Part shown: in pieces, positions 36,305-45,820 of the stretch
Layout of the letters: every line of letters begins with the position of its first letter
Position numbering within the stretch: position 1 is the first letter of the stretch
Program-made: the position numbers and the translations under genes
Source: Azoarcus sp031546845
GTDB taxonomy: Bacteria; Pseudomonadota; Gammaproteobacteria; Burkholderiales; Rhodocyclaceae
Assembly: GCA_031546845.1 (NCBI GenBank)
Contig: JAVBJT010000026.1
Span: forward strand, 46,351 to 110,350
Reading direction: 5' to 3'
DNA: 64,000 bases
Notes under the pieces: generated by a model
Database searches by the model: none
What the model was told of the DNA's origin: nothing
What the model saw: the letters and a program-made list of their open reading frames with translations, nothing else

Positions 36305-38030
36305 CGCTTTGATCCTGCGTGACACGCATCAACTCATCCAGGCTGGTATGCCCAGCCAAAACCTTGCGCAAACCATCCTCGTACAAGGTTTCCATTCCGG
36401 TGCGGCGCGCTGTGGCATGCAGCACAGTGGCATCGGCACCATCGATAATGGCGCGATGCATGGTTTCATCGAGCACGAAAAGCTCATGGATACCCATACG
36501 CCCCTGATAGCCGCTGTCTCGGCAATGGCTACAACCACGCGCGGTGTAGATCAACGGCTCCGGCCCGCCGAAACGCCCCAACCCGCTACGTTCGACCAAC
36601 TCCACCGGCGGTGAGTACGGCTCTTTGCAGTGCTCACACAAACGCCGCACAAGGCGCTGGGCGAGAACGCCATTGACCGACGAGGTAATGAGATAACGCT
36701 CGACCCCCATATCCTGCAGACGCACCACCGCCCCCGCTGCGGTATTGGTATGCAAGGTAGACAACACAAGGTGGCCGGTAAGCGCCGACTGGACGGCGAT
36801 CTGAGCCGTTTCCCCGTCGCGCATTTCACCGATCATGATGATGTCCGGATCCTGGCGCAGGATCGAGCGCAACGCACCGGCAAACGTCAGCCCGATCTGT
36901 GGATGGACATGAATCTGATTGATACCTTCAAGCTGATACTCAACAGGGTCTTCAACCGTGATGATTTTCAGCGCATTCGCGTCCAACTTGGACAACGCCC
37001 CATAAAGCGTGGTCGTTTTCCCCGAGCCGGTCGGGCCCGTCACCAGCAAAATACCGTGAGGCCGCTCCAACAGCGCATTGAAACGCCGCAGCGTGTCGCG
37101 CTCGAAACCCGTTTCTTCCAGGCTGAAGCGCACACTGGCGCGGTCCAGCACACGCATGACCACGCTTTCCCCATGCACCGTCGGCACCGACGATACGCGC
37201 AGATCCAACTCACGCCCCTTGACCCGCGTCTTGATTCGCCCATCCTGCGGCAAACGCCGTTCGGCAATATCGAGATGCGCCAGTAACTTGACGCGCGAAG
37301 TCACCGCCGCGGTCAATCGCGGCGAAATAGTATCCGCAATGTAAATCGCACCATCCACGCGGTAACGCACATGCAAACCGTCGTCGAATGGCTCCAGATG
37401 AATGTCCGATGCGCGCAAATCGATAACGCGCCCGATGATCGTGCTGACCATCCGAATAACCGGCGCCTCGCTGGCGAGATCCTTGAGGTGCTCGACAAAA
37501 TCCCCGGCTTCACCCCCAGTATCGCCCTCCTCGTCCTCCTCCGCATCACCTGCTGCCAGACTTTGCGCTAGCGCCTTCTCGATTTCGCTGTCGAGCCCCA
37601 GAAAGGCCTTAACTTCCAACCCCGTCGCCAAACCCACCGCTTTGCGAACAAACTCGTCCTGCGGCACGGCCATCACCAATTCGAGGCAAGCACCATCGAT
37701 TCGCAACGGGTAAATCAAATGCGTACGCGCAAATTCCAGTAATAACCCAGGCACTTCAGGCGTCTCGGGCGGAAAATCGTCGGCCGACACAAGCGGATAC
37801 CGAAGCTGCCGAACGAGCGCCTGGGCAACATCGGTTTCGGACACCAAGCCAAGGCGGATCACGACACGCCCCAACAGACCGCCCATTTCCTGCTGAGCGG
37901 CCAACGCACGCTCCAGGTCGCGGTTGCTCAGCTTACCGGCTGCAACGAGCGACTCTCCTAACAGACTACGATCCGTCTCTACCGCGATAACAGGCTCAAC
38001 CGGTTCATACAAACCGAACTCCATCTCCAC
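36297..38030 (-). CDS. gspE: Type II secretion ATPase GspE
   Basis: The cytoplasmic motor of the secretion system, 577 residues. An N-terminal MshEN/GspE-N domain is at about 20-150, the core ATPase at about 190-560 with Walker A GPTGSGKTTTLYG near residue 330, Asp-box LRQDPDIIMIGEMRD and His-box TALTGHLVLSTLHT-type sequence (here SALTGHLVLSTLHT). The zinc-binding CEHC and CSHC pairs lie near residues 465 and 495. The start is GTG 38030 behind AGGGAA; ATG 38024 is also possible. First gene of the E-F-G-H-I-J-K-L-M-N-D order. Confidence 0.95.
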   Translation of the reverse strand: MEMEFGLYEPVEPVIAVETDRSLLGESLVAAGKLSNRDLERALAAQQEMGGLLGRVVIRLGLVSETDVAQALVRQLRYPLVSADDFPPETPEVPGLLLEFARTHLIYPLRIDGACLELVMAVPQDEFVRKAVGLATGLEVKAFLGLDSEIEKALAQSLAAGDAEEDEEGDTGGEAGDFVEHLKDLASEAPVIRMVSTIIGRVIDLRASDIHLEPFDDGLHVRYRVDGAIYIADTISPRLTAAVTSRVKLLAHLDIAERRLPQDGRIKTRVKGRELDLRVSSVPTVHGESVVMRVLDRASVRFSLEETGFERDTLRRFNALLERPHGILLVTGPTGSGKTTTLYGALSKLDANALKIITVEDPVEYQLEGINQIHVHPQIGLTFAGALRSILRQDPDIIMIGEMRDGETAQIAVQSALTGHLVLSTLHTNTAAGAVVRLQDMGVERYLITSSVNGVLAQRLVRRLCEHCKEPYSPPVELVERSGLGRFGGPEPLIYTARGCSHCRDSGYQGRMGIHELFVLDETMHRAIIDGADATVLHATARRTGMETLYEDGLRKVLAGHTSLDELMRVTQDQSDG

Positions 38031-38043
38031 TTTTCCCTAAAAA

Positions 38044-39930
38044 TCATTGCGGCCCGACAATCGGCGGCGCCCCCGCAATGCGGCAGCGTACCTCTATTTC
38101 ACCGACCTGTATCGGCTGCGGCGACATCACTGGATCGAAGCGCAACCCATCCTCGAAACCGACCGGACTCCCGATCTGGAAATCCAATCGGCGGTAACCC
38201 TCCGCCGGAACATCGACACTACTGACAACCGCATGGCGCTCATCGAAAGCCCCCTGCCCTCGTGGACGGTAAAACAACTGCGCGCGGTCTGCCGACGACG
38301 CACGCAACAAAACACTCACATCCAACAAAGAACACCGTGCCATCTTGTCTGGCTGATCGGTACGAAGGACAAACTGGGGATCGGCATTCGCAACATACCC
38401 GCCATACTTGGCCGCATTACGCCCCTCCGTAACCAAACCTTTCATTTCAACCAGCGCATTATCGCGGGTCAAACGAAACAACGGCGGAGGATCATTACTA
38501 CCTATTGCTACCGGAAGAATCGGAAAATTACGTACAAAAGAAGCACCTATGGCACGCGCATGCTCATAGCCGGCGGAAACATCCCGCCAATTAAACGCCT
38601 GACAATAAATACCGTCCCCTTTTTGCACCTGGGACAATAAACAGGATATAGCATCCTGGCGCACCGCCATTTCCTCGCGATATGCTCTACCGTGCTTCAA
38701 TACATTACCGCGAACCATCAACGTAATGGCTATTACAAGCAGCGCCGCATAAAACACCCATAAAACCTTCGCCCTCGACTGCACGAACCCGCGTGCACTA
38801 AACCAACCGAAAATACCGGCAACCAGCCACGGCCAAAACAACGTTGCCCAAAAATAATGAAACCGGTAAAACCCAAAAACAAAAACATCCAACGCCGCCG
38901 ACACCTCTGGTGGCCGCAGATTGGTCCTACCCGCGGCAATCATGAGCATGTAAGAGAGCACCCCCGCACCCAGCACGGCGAAAACGACACCAATGCGTAA
39001 TTCCCGCTCATTCGCCGCGGCAACACAAAAGTGCCGCCAGAGATAATAAATTGAAAGCGCGGCCGTAATAATCACAACCAGACAAACAACAGATAGTGAA
39101 AGCACTGGCTTGTCGATGGGCAACGCTAAAGAGCGTCCGGTTTTTCCAAGAAAATAAAACCAGAAATCAGCCTTATTGGGCAATGACAACGGGGCGTCTG
39201 CCCGATGGACAAAACCGGGTTGCGCTAAAATAGGCCTCAGTTGGAAAATCAATGTAACCAAACCTGCTGCCAGAAAAGCCACACCGCCTCGCAGCAATCG
39301 AATTCGGCTTACGAAAACAGAAGAAGAACACCCCATCGAAACCATTGCCAGGCCCATCGAAAAAATGGCGACAGCCCCGGAAATGTAGGATACCCCGGCC
39401 AACAGCCCCAGCAGAAAAACGCCTGGCAAACGCCAACGGTCACGCCCTTCCCATACAAAAAGCAGATTGAGGGCGCCCATACCGAACAACAAGGGCAATG
39501 CCTGGTGATAAGCCAGATTTTCCCTACCCCAGTAGGTGCCCGGTTGAAGCATGAGCAAGGTAAAGACGAAACACGCAGCGGCAACAAGCCGATCCATCAG
39601 CGCCCAACGAAGCAGCCTCCATTGGAAATAAAGCAAGCCCCCAAGCACGACTAGCATCGACAACAATTGGTAGGCTATCGTGTTCCCGTTCAAATGACGC
39701 TGAGCAAGCGCATCCAGCGCATAGCCGATGGGTGAAAACGTGTCGTTCCCAAATTTGAAAAGATGAGAAGACTCAAGCGAGCCAATCGTGCCGTTTATGT
39801 AGTTCGTCCAATCGTCAAAAAACGGCAAATCGATACCATAACGAAGCCAGGAGATCGCATTTAGCACCAGACTGGCAATCGGTAGAGCTATGAGGAGAAA
39901 GCCCACGGAACGGGAAAATCTCGAATTCAT
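38044..39930 (-). CDS. Polytopic membrane protein, GT-C-like glycosyltransferase candidate
   Basis: A 628-residue protein with about ten to twelve hydrophobic helices in residues 5-410 and a soluble C-terminal part (about 430-628). An acidic motif, LPFFDDWTNYING, lies in the first extracytoplasmic loop (about residue 36), the position of the catalytic acidic pair in GT-C enzymes that use polyprenyl-phosphate sugars. Together with the GtrB-like gene behind it, this fits a periplasmic glycan-decorating transferase. Its G+C is lower than the flanking genes. It ends only 13 bases before gspE. The family is not certain. Confidence 0.7.
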   Translation of the reverse strand: MNSRFSRSVGFLLIALPIASLVLNAISWLRYGIDLPFFDDWTNYINGTIGSLESSHLFKFGNDTFSPIGYALDALAQRHLNGNTIAYQLLSMLVVLGGLLYFQWRLLRWALMDRLVAAACFVFTLLMLQPGTYWGRENLAYHQALPLLFGMGALNLLFVWEGRDRWRLPGVFLLGLLAGVSYISGAVAIFSMGLAMVSMGCSSSVFVSRIRLLRGGVAFLAAGLVTLIFQLRPILAQPGFVHRADAPLSLPNKADFWFYFLGKTGRSLALPIDKPVLSLSVVCLVVIITAALSIYYLWRHFCVAAANERELRIGVVFAVLGAGVLSYMLMIAAGRTNLRPPEVSAALDVFVFGFYRFHYFWATLFWPWLVAGIFGWFSARGFVQSRAKVLWVFYAALLVIAITLMVRGNVLKHGRAYREEMAVRQDAISCLLSQVQKGDGIYCQAFNWRDVSAGYEHARAIGASFVRNFPILPVAIGSNDPPPLFRLTRDNALVEMKGLVTEGRNAAKYGGYVANADPQFVLRTDQPDKMARCSLLDVSVLLRASSADRAQLFYRPRGQGAFDERHAVVSSVDVPAEGYRRLDFQIGSPVGFEDGLRFDPVMSPQPIQVGEIEVRCRIAGAPPIVGPQ

Positions 39931-39998
39931 CCAAACTCTATCCAAAAAAATCGATAAACAGCACTTAAAGCACCCTAATTCACAGCCATCGCTCTGGT

Positions 39999-40967
39999 TT
40001 AACCAGCGATCTTCCCCGGCTTGGCCGATTCAATGGCCGTACGGCCAAACCGATGTCCTTCCAAGACGACATTAAGGGGACGTGCTTTGGTATTTTCGTA
40101 TGAGCGCCACGCATATGAACCGACGATGCCAAGACTCAGCAGATTGAGCGCACCGAAAAAAGCGATGGCGATTATCGTCATGGCATAGCCTGGAACAGTA
40201 ATGTCACCAATCAGGCGCGCAACCGCAACCGCAATGCCAAGCAACCCTGCGACAAAGGCACCGATGCCGCCGCCGCGAATCAGCAACCGGATGGGCAGAT
40301 CGGTGAATGCGAACACGCTGTCCATCAGATAATTGAGTTTCTTGCGTAGCGTCCATGCCGATTTGCCGTGCTGGCGAGCCTGGCGCACGTAAGTCAGTGT
40401 TTTGCGCCGGAAACCAAGCCAGAAGATTTGCGCGATCAAGGAACTATGGCTTTCCTCCAAACGCAGCAAAGTGTCGCGGAACGCACGGCTGCAACCGAAG
40501 ACGTCGACACCACCCGGTGGCACTTCCGGCACTACATAGCGCCGGTACAAACCCCAAAAGGCCTGCGCGGGAAGGCGCGAAAGCAGCGGGTCGGCACGGC
40601 TTTCGCGCACGCCGACGACCACATCGACTTCGCCCCCGGAAAGCGCACGCGCCATGTCCAAGACAAGCTCCGGCGGCTCCTGCAAATCCGCCGCCATTAC
40701 GGCGAAGTGCTCGCCTTGCCCCGCTTCGAGGCCGGCCCGAATCGCGGCAAAGGAGCCAAAGTTACGGCTGAGCAGCAGAAGCTGGGAACGGAAAGCGCGG
40801 GAAGGCAAGGTATCCCGCAGAATTTCGTAACAGCGGTCCGGACTGCCATCGACGACAAAAACCACCTCGAACGCACCGCCAAGTTCATTATTCAAGCCAT
40901 CGACGGCATCGAGCAGATCGGGCAGAGAGGCTTCGTTGCGATAGACGGGGATGACCAGCGTCAGCAT
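39999..40967 (-). CDS. Polyprenyl-phosphate glycosyltransferase, GtrB/ArnC-like GT2
   Basis: A 322-residue GT2 with MLTLVIPVYRNEASLP at the start, VVFVVDGSPDRCYEIL, LLLLSRNFGSFAAIRAGLEA and ADLQEPPELV (DXD-type, about residue 97). Two C-terminal membrane helices (about 232-255 and 270-295) are typical of GtrB/ArnC. It would load a hexose or amino sugar onto undecaprenyl phosphate as donor for a periplasmic transferase, likely the adjacent GT-C-like protein. The aminotransferase gene ends 4 bases upstream of its start. Confidence 0.87.
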   Translation of the reverse strand: MLTLVIPVYRNEASLPDLLDAVDGLNNELGGAFEVVFVVDGSPDRCYEILRDTLPSRAFRSQLLLLSRNFGSFAAIRAGLEAGQGEHFAVMAADLQEPPELVLDMARALSGGEVDVVVGVRESRADPLLSRLPAQAFWGLYRRYVVPEVPPGGVDVFGCSRAFRDTLLRLEESHSSLIAQIFWLGFRRKTLTYVRQARQHGKSAWTLRKKLNYLMDSVFAFTDLPIRLLIRGGGIGAFVAGLLGIAVAVARLIGDITVPGYAMTIIAIAFFGALNLLSLGIVGSYAWRSYENTKARPLNVVLEGHRFGRTAIESAKPGKIAG

Positions 40968-40971
40968 CGGG

Positions 40972-42072
40972 TCAATTCCGCGTAGCGAAATAACTCGCCA
41001 CGGATGCAATCACTTCATCGACCTCCGCCGCACTCAAACCCGGAAAACATGGCAGAGACAACACACCACGACAAGCCTGCTCGGTAACCGGCAAGCCGCC
41101 ACCTACACTCACACCGCTCATGGCGACAGTTTGGCGATGATCGGCCACGGGGTAATGGATGTCGGTAGCGACACCACGAGCGGCAAGGTGCGCGCGCAAT
41201 GCTTCGCGCTCGCCGCTGCGTACAACGTATAGATGCGCCACATAGGCCTCATCCACCGGCGCGGGCACGGCCAGCGGCAGCGCGGAAAACGCGGCGGAAT
41301 AGCGCCGGGCGATCTCGCGCCGGCTGGCATTCCACTCATCCAGCCAGACTAGGCGCGCGCGCAAAATTGCCGCCTGCATCTCGTCCAAACGGCTGTTGCG
41401 CCCCCCTGGCAAATCGACGTGATATTTGGATTTCCAGCCATATTGGCGCAATTGCCGCAACCGCGCGGCCAACACCTCGTCGTTCGTGACAACGGCGCCG
41501 CCATCGCCAAGCGCACCCAGATTTTTCGTCGGATAAAAGCTGAAGCAGCCGAGCGTGCCGAAACTCCCCGCCTTACGCCCACTGCGCATCGCGCCGTGCG
41601 CCTGGGCGCAATCCTCGATCAACGGCACGCCGGCACGCTCGGCCAACGCACAAAGCTCTTCGATATTCGCCAAACGCCCATACAAATGGGTCACGATCAC
41701 CGCTTTCGGCCGCGATTCGAGCGCCCGCGCCAGTTGGGCCGCCTCCATCGTCATCGTCGCTTCGTCGATATCGACGTACAGTGGCACGGCGCCAACCAAT
41801 TTCGTGGCAATGCTCCCGTAATACCCGGCATTGGCCACGAGCGCGACACGATCTCCCGCGCCCACGCCGCAGGCGCGCAAAGCAAGCTCCAACGCATCGG
41901 TACCATTGGCCACGGAAACGCACGTGCTCACACCGCAATAAGCGGCGAACTCGCGCTCGAACGCCTCAACCTCAGCGCCCAGGATGAACCACTGGCTGTT
42001 TATGACCCGCTCGACCGCCTCCCGGCAGGCATCCACCACCGCCCCGCTTGGCGGTCTGAAAAAGGGAATCAT
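40972..42072 (-). CDS. DegT/DnrJ/EryC1-family nucleotide-sugar aminotransferase
   Basis: A PLP enzyme of 366 residues that aminates a keto-sugar nucleotide. Conserved pieces: MIPFFRPPSG, VSVANGTDALELALRACG, the PLP-contacting EDCAQAHGA (about residue 153) and the lysine segment FSFYPTKNLGALGDGGAVVT (Schiff-base Lys near 183). The closest functional types are the FdtB/QdtB-like 3-aminotransferases, judged by general pattern only. Next to a GtrB-like enzyme it suggests an amino-sugar decoration. Confidence 0.9.
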   Translation of the reverse strand: MIPFFRPPSGAVVDACREAVERVINSQWFILGAEVEAFEREFAAYCGVSTCVSVANGTDALELALRACGVGAGDRVALVANAGYYGSIATKLVGAVPLYVDIDEATMTMEAAQLARALESRPKAVIVTHLYGRLANIEELCALAERAGVPLIEDCAQAHGAMRSGRKAGSFGTLGCFSFYPTKNLGALGDGGAVVTNDEVLAARLRQLRQYGWKSKYHVDLPGGRNSRLDEMQAAILRARLVWLDEWNASRREIARRYSAAFSALPLAVPAPVDEAYVAHLYVVRSGEREALRAHLAARGVATDIHYPVADHRQTVAMSGVSVGGGLPVTEQACRGVLSLPCFPGLSAAEVDEVIASVASYFATRN

Positions 42073-42293
42073 TGTAGTTATCGGCAGTGAAATAAAGGCC
42101 GCATTCTAGTCGATACGACGTACCTTCCACAGGAAGATGAGAAGGTCGTCGGCACCATCCGGCCCTATACACCCCGAGCCTTTCGATCCGACTGAAACCC
42201 GGGAAAGCCGCGGCTACAAGCTGAAAAACCCAATGGAAACAGGATGTTTCTTCGCCAATCCGGCAATCGGGGCACCGCAAAAAACAATTGGCG

Positions 42294-42620
42294 CTATCGC
42301 GGCCCAAACAGGATGATGCCCGCGCCCAGCAGGCAAACACCGACGCCGATCCAGTCCGTGGCAGTGGGCTTGATGGAATCGACCACCCACAGCCAGACCA
42401 GCGCGACACCGATATACACGCCACCGTAAGCAGCATAAACGCGCCCGGCCGCAGTGGGGTGCAGCGTGAGCAACCACGAGAAAACCGCCAGGCTTACCGC
42501 CGCTGGCGCCAGCACCCAAGCGGGATAACCCTGTCGAAGCCAAAGATAGGGTAGATAGCAGCCGATGATTTCCGCCACAGCGGTAGCGATGAAAAGAACA
42601 AAGGTTTTCAGGATATCCAC
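42294..42620 (-). CDS. ynfA: YnfA/UPF0060 family small membrane protein
   Basis: A 108-residue, four-helix inner-membrane protein with family segments TAVAEIIGCYLPYLWLRQG, GRVYAAYGGVYIGVALVWLW and ATDWIGVGVCLLGAGIILFG. It is related to small multidrug resistance transporters; the physiological role is not settled. The start codon is GTG 42620 with a poor ribosome binding site. The 220 bases between it and the aminotransferase show nothing recognisable. Confidence 0.92.
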   Translation of the reverse strand: MDILKTFVLFIATAVAEIIGCYLPYLWLRQGYPAWVLAPAAVSLAVFSWLLTLHPTAAGRVYAAYGGVYIGVALVWLWVVDSIKPTATDWIGVGVCLLGAGIILFGPR

Positions 42621-42653
42621 AGGACGCGTAACGTTCGATGGCGATGTGAGTTG

Positions 42654-43784
42654 CTACCTTCCTGCCGCATTCTGAGCAGCCGGATCTGCTTGAGCGGTCC
42701 CACCGCAATCGGGCAAGAGGATATTAGCTGGCCTTTCCGTAGCGCTCGATCGCTTCGTCGAAGCGTCTTCCCTCTTCGGCGCGGGGGAACGCAAATACTT
42801 TCTCAAGGCCAAGGCCGGCTGTTCCACCAAGTGCCAAGACAGCAAGGCGAGGATCAACGTAATCAATGCCGACAGGGCCAACATCGACCAGAAAGACAGA
42901 TTGTGCTGACCATACATGATGATCGTCTGCTGTACCGGAAATGCGTAGATATAAATGCCGTACGACAGATCGCCGAAGCGGGCAGCGTGCCGGATGTACA
43001 CCGTTGTAGCCGTCCCGATGATGACGACCAGAAGAGGCAACGCAAGATATAGAGCAACATAATTCTTGCCTGCAACCATCAGAACCGAGCATGCCAATGC
43101 GACGGAGGCCAGGATCCAACCGGTACGCGGCGCCCACCAACATCGCCCGAAGTGAAGGAAGGCTCCGTAGGCGAAAAACACACCAAACTCAGCGAGCCGA
43201 CTCTGGCCTTCGTGATTCTGTGGGTCGCGCAGGCCCAAAACGTACACAGCCAGAGCGAGGGAAAGCGCCAACAACCAACCGGGTTTACGTAACAAGCCTA
43301 GCAACCCGCATACAGCCAGGATCAGATAACAACGTACTTCGAGCGGCAGAGTCCAAAGGGATCCGTTCACGCCATTGGGATGCGGATTGCTGCCAAATAC
43401 GCCGGGGAGATCGAACTGTAGCAACATCAACAAATTGCGGAAATACGACCAGGTGCGGAACTGCGCAAAGTAGGTGGTGGCAGGCAAGGTCGTCAGCAGC
43501 GGCCCAAGGACCAACACCGTCAGCATGGCCACAACGATAAGGCCGGGCCAAATGCGCAGCGCCCGCCGCGCGAAGAAGCGCCACACGTTGGGATCACGCT
43601 CCCAGCTTTGCGCGACCAGATAACCACTGATGACGAAGAAAATAAGGACACCGATACCACCGAGGGTCTGAACGCCGACATTGGGCTCGGGCAGACCGGA
43701 CAGAGGGAATTGGTGACTCAGCAGAACGAAACCAGCGGCGAGCAAGCGCAGAAAATCAAAATTGTTTTTCGCATCCTGTCGCAT
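42654..43784 (-). CDS. Acyltransferase 3 family membrane O-acyltransferase
   Basis: A 376-residue polytopic protein of the OafA/WecH/NodX class, with about ten membrane helices. N-terminal motif NNFDFLRLLAAGFVLLSHQF holds the conserved His; FFARRALRIWPGL holds the conserved Arg. The C-terminal 50 residues are charged and probably cytoplasmic. It likely acetylates a surface glycan made by the neighbouring transferases; the acceptor is unknown. Confidence 0.88.
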   Translation of the reverse strand: MRQDAKNNFDFLRLLAAGFVLLSHQFPLSGLPEPNVGVQTLGGIGVLIFFVISGYLVAQSWERDPNVWRFFARRALRIWPGLIVVAMLTVLVLGPLLTTLPATTYFAQFRTWSYFRNLLMLLQFDLPGVFGSNPHPNGVNGSLWTLPLEVRCYLILAVCGLLGLLRKPGWLLALSLALAVYVLGLRDPQNHEGQSRLAEFGVFFAYGAFLHFGRCWWAPRTGWILASVALACSVLMVAGKNYVALYLALPLLVVIIGTATTVYIRHAARFGDLSYGIYIYAFPVQQTIIMYGQHNLSFWSMLALSALITLILALLSWHLVEQPALALRKYLRSPAPKREDASTKRSSATERPANILLPDCGGTAQADPAAQNAAGR

Positions 43785-43908
43785 CGGTCGATTCTAGTGT
43801 TCTGTCGCAGAAATGCGTTTCGCAAGCCATTCGATCTTCAGAAAGATCAAACCGCCATCGTGACGCCCTTTTCCGCTCTATCAAACACATGCGCTGTGTT
43901 CAAAGCGT

Positions 43909-44871
43909 TCAGTCCCTCGTCGGGCGAAACAGCGCACGCCCCCCGGCAAGCACAACGTACGCCCACGACTTGAGATGGCCCGGGCGCAAACGAGCGCAGG
44001 CGAGGAATTCGCGCAGCGCGGTGGCGGCATTGCCACGCTGATAGTGGCCATAGCCCATCATGAAGTGGATACGCGACAAGCGTTCGCGGAAGGCTTGCGG
44101 AGTAATCGCCTCGCCGTTAGGGCTAGCAAGCCCCCAACGTTCGGCTGCGCTGGCGACGACCTTGGCGGCGTAATTGATGGTGGCGCCTCGCACGGTGGCA
44201 CTGCCACGATGTTTGCGGTACAGCGCCATAACGCCGGCAAGGCGATGAATTTCGGTTTCGCGCGCGGCCCGCAGCCAGTAGTCGTAATCCTGCCCGAGGC
44301 GCAGGGTTTCGTCGTAGAAACCGATGCGCTCGATCAACGCGCGGCGCATGAGCACCGTGGAGGTCCACACGAAATTGTCCAGCAGCAGTTTGTGATAAAC
44401 CCAGCCGGAGCGCGGCCCGTCGAGGCTGGCATCAGACACGCCCCGAAAGGTTTCGCGCGGATCGGGATAGTTGCCCTGCTCATCCGCCTCCCAATGCGAA
44501 AAACCGCTGCACAACAAGCCCACCTCTGGGTGCGCCTGCAGATAGGCGACTTGCGCGGCGAGCTTGCCGGGCAGCCAGACATCGTCGGCGTCGAGAAAGG
44601 CCACATAGTCGCCACGCGCTTCGCGCATACCCATGTTGCGTGCGGAAGCCGCGCCGCCGTTTGGTTTGCGAAACAGCCGCACATCGGGATGCTCGTTCGC
44701 AACGAGATCGGCGCCACCGTCGCTGGAACCGTCGTCGACAACGATGATTTCGAGCTTGCCACCGAGTTTGTCATCCTCCTGCGCACGCACGCTGGCAATG
44801 GCCTCGCCAATGTGCCCGGCGACGTTGTAGGCGGGGATAACCACGGAAACGAGCGGAAGCGGCTCGGGCAT
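43909..44871 (-). CDS. Family 2 glycosyltransferase
   Basis: A 320-residue GT-A enzyme: LVSVVIPAYNVAGHIGEAI, IIVVDDGSSDGGADL, PNGGAASARNMGMREARGD and the DXD motif FLDADDVWLPGKL (about residues 91-103), then RLGQDYDYWLRAA. AAGGAG stands 7 bases before the ATG at 44871, which rules out the longer upstream frame. It follows the hydrolase gene closely and probably shares its transcript. Confidence 0.9.
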   Translation of the reverse strand: MPEPLPLVSVVIPAYNVAGHIGEAIASVRAQEDDKLGGKLEIIVVDDGSSDGGADLVANEHPDVRLFRKPNGGAASARNMGMREARGDYVAFLDADDVWLPGKLAAQVAYLQAHPEVGLLCSGFSHWEADEQGNYPDPRETFRGVSDASLDGPRSGWVYHKLLLDNFVWTSTVLMRRALIERIGFYDETLRLGQDYDYWLRAARETEIHRLAGVMALYRKHRGSATVRGATINYAAKVVASAAERWGLASPNGEAITPQAFRERLSRIHFMMGYGHYQRGNAATALREFLACARLRPGHLKSWAYVVLAGGRALFRPTRD

Positions 44872-44881
44872 GCGTAACTCC

Positions 44882-45820
44882 TTATGGATGCGCCGTCTGC
44901 GCTGCCGCGCGCGGTGCGGGATTCGACTCGGCGGAAGGCAAACACGCCAGCCAGTCGAGAACATGGGCGATCAGCGCGTCGTTCCACGCAGTCGATGAAA
45001 AGGTGTGATCGGCCTCGGCGACTCTGCGCAGATTGTTACCTTCGGCGGCCTCAAACGGCTGCCACGCAGGATCGCCACGGGCGTAATCGAAAAATTCCTG
45101 CGCGGTAATATCGTTGCCGCTCAGCACGAACAACGCGCGTTCTCGCAACCGCTGCCAACCGTGAGCCATGCGTTGCTGAAACGGTACGGTGGCCTGGACG
45201 CCATTTGTTCCATCCCCGCTCGCTCCCTTCGATTTCGGCCGCACTCGCGCACCCAACGCGCGACGCGCCACCAGCGCGAGCGACGCGGTGGCCGAAGCGA
45301 TGGAGCGGCGCCACTCGAATTGGCCGGACACGATCTTGCGCCACATATCCACATTGCACAGCCGCTGCAGGTAATAGTGGCGGATGCGCGCCCCGGCCAG
45401 CGATTCGGCGCTACGCACCCACGGATTGACGGCAACGACGGCGCTAACTCGCGCATCCCGCGACACATACATGAGTGCCGCCGAAGCCCCATCGCACAAG
45501 CCCCACAGCACGATTTCACGCAGCGCCGGGCAGTGCGATTGGAGTGCGTCGATAGCGGCGCGGATATCGTCGCCGACATCGTTGAAGTCGCGCATCGAGC
45601 CACTGCTATCGCCCATGCCACGATAATCGAAGCGCAGGCAAGCATGTCCGGCCGCCGCTAGTGCGCGGCCGAGCAAGACGAATTGGCGGTGGCTGCCAGC
45701 GCGGTACTGTGGCCCGCCGACAACAACGACGACGCCGATGCGCGCATCGGCCACGGGGCGATGAAGCACGCCGATCAAGCTTTCGCCCTGGCAGGGGAAA
45801 TTCAGCGCGGTTTCTATCAT
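44882..45820 (-). CDS. Alpha/beta hydrolase-fold protein, exosortase A-associated hydrolase 1 type
   Basis: A 312-residue alpha/beta-hydrolase-like protein: GVLHRPVADARIGVVVVVGG, HACLRFDYRGMGDSSG, and a nucleophile elbow that reads GLCDGASAAL, with Cys where hydrolases usually have Ser. C-terminal DHTF would supply the His. The pattern fits the TIGR03100 type found beside exosortase A in polysaccharide loci. No exosortase is visible here. ATGA overlap with the next hydrolase and an ACP gene upstream suggest a joint acyl- or ester-handling role. Function unproven. Confidence 0.82.
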   Translation of the reverse strand: MIETALNFPCQGESLIGVLHRPVADARIGVVVVVGGPQYRAGSHRQFVLLGRALAAAGHACLRFDYRGMGDSSGSMRDFNDVGDDIRAAIDALQSHCPALREIVLWGLCDGASAALMYVSRDARVSAVVAVNPWVRSAESLAGARIRHYYLQRLCNVDMWRKIVSGQFEWRRSIASATASLALVARRALGARVRPKSKGASGDGTNGVQATVPFQQRMAHGWQRLRERALFVLSGNDITAQEFFDYARGDPAWQPFEAAEGNNLRRVAEADHTFSSTAWNDALIAHVLDWLACLPSAESNPAPRAAAQTAHP

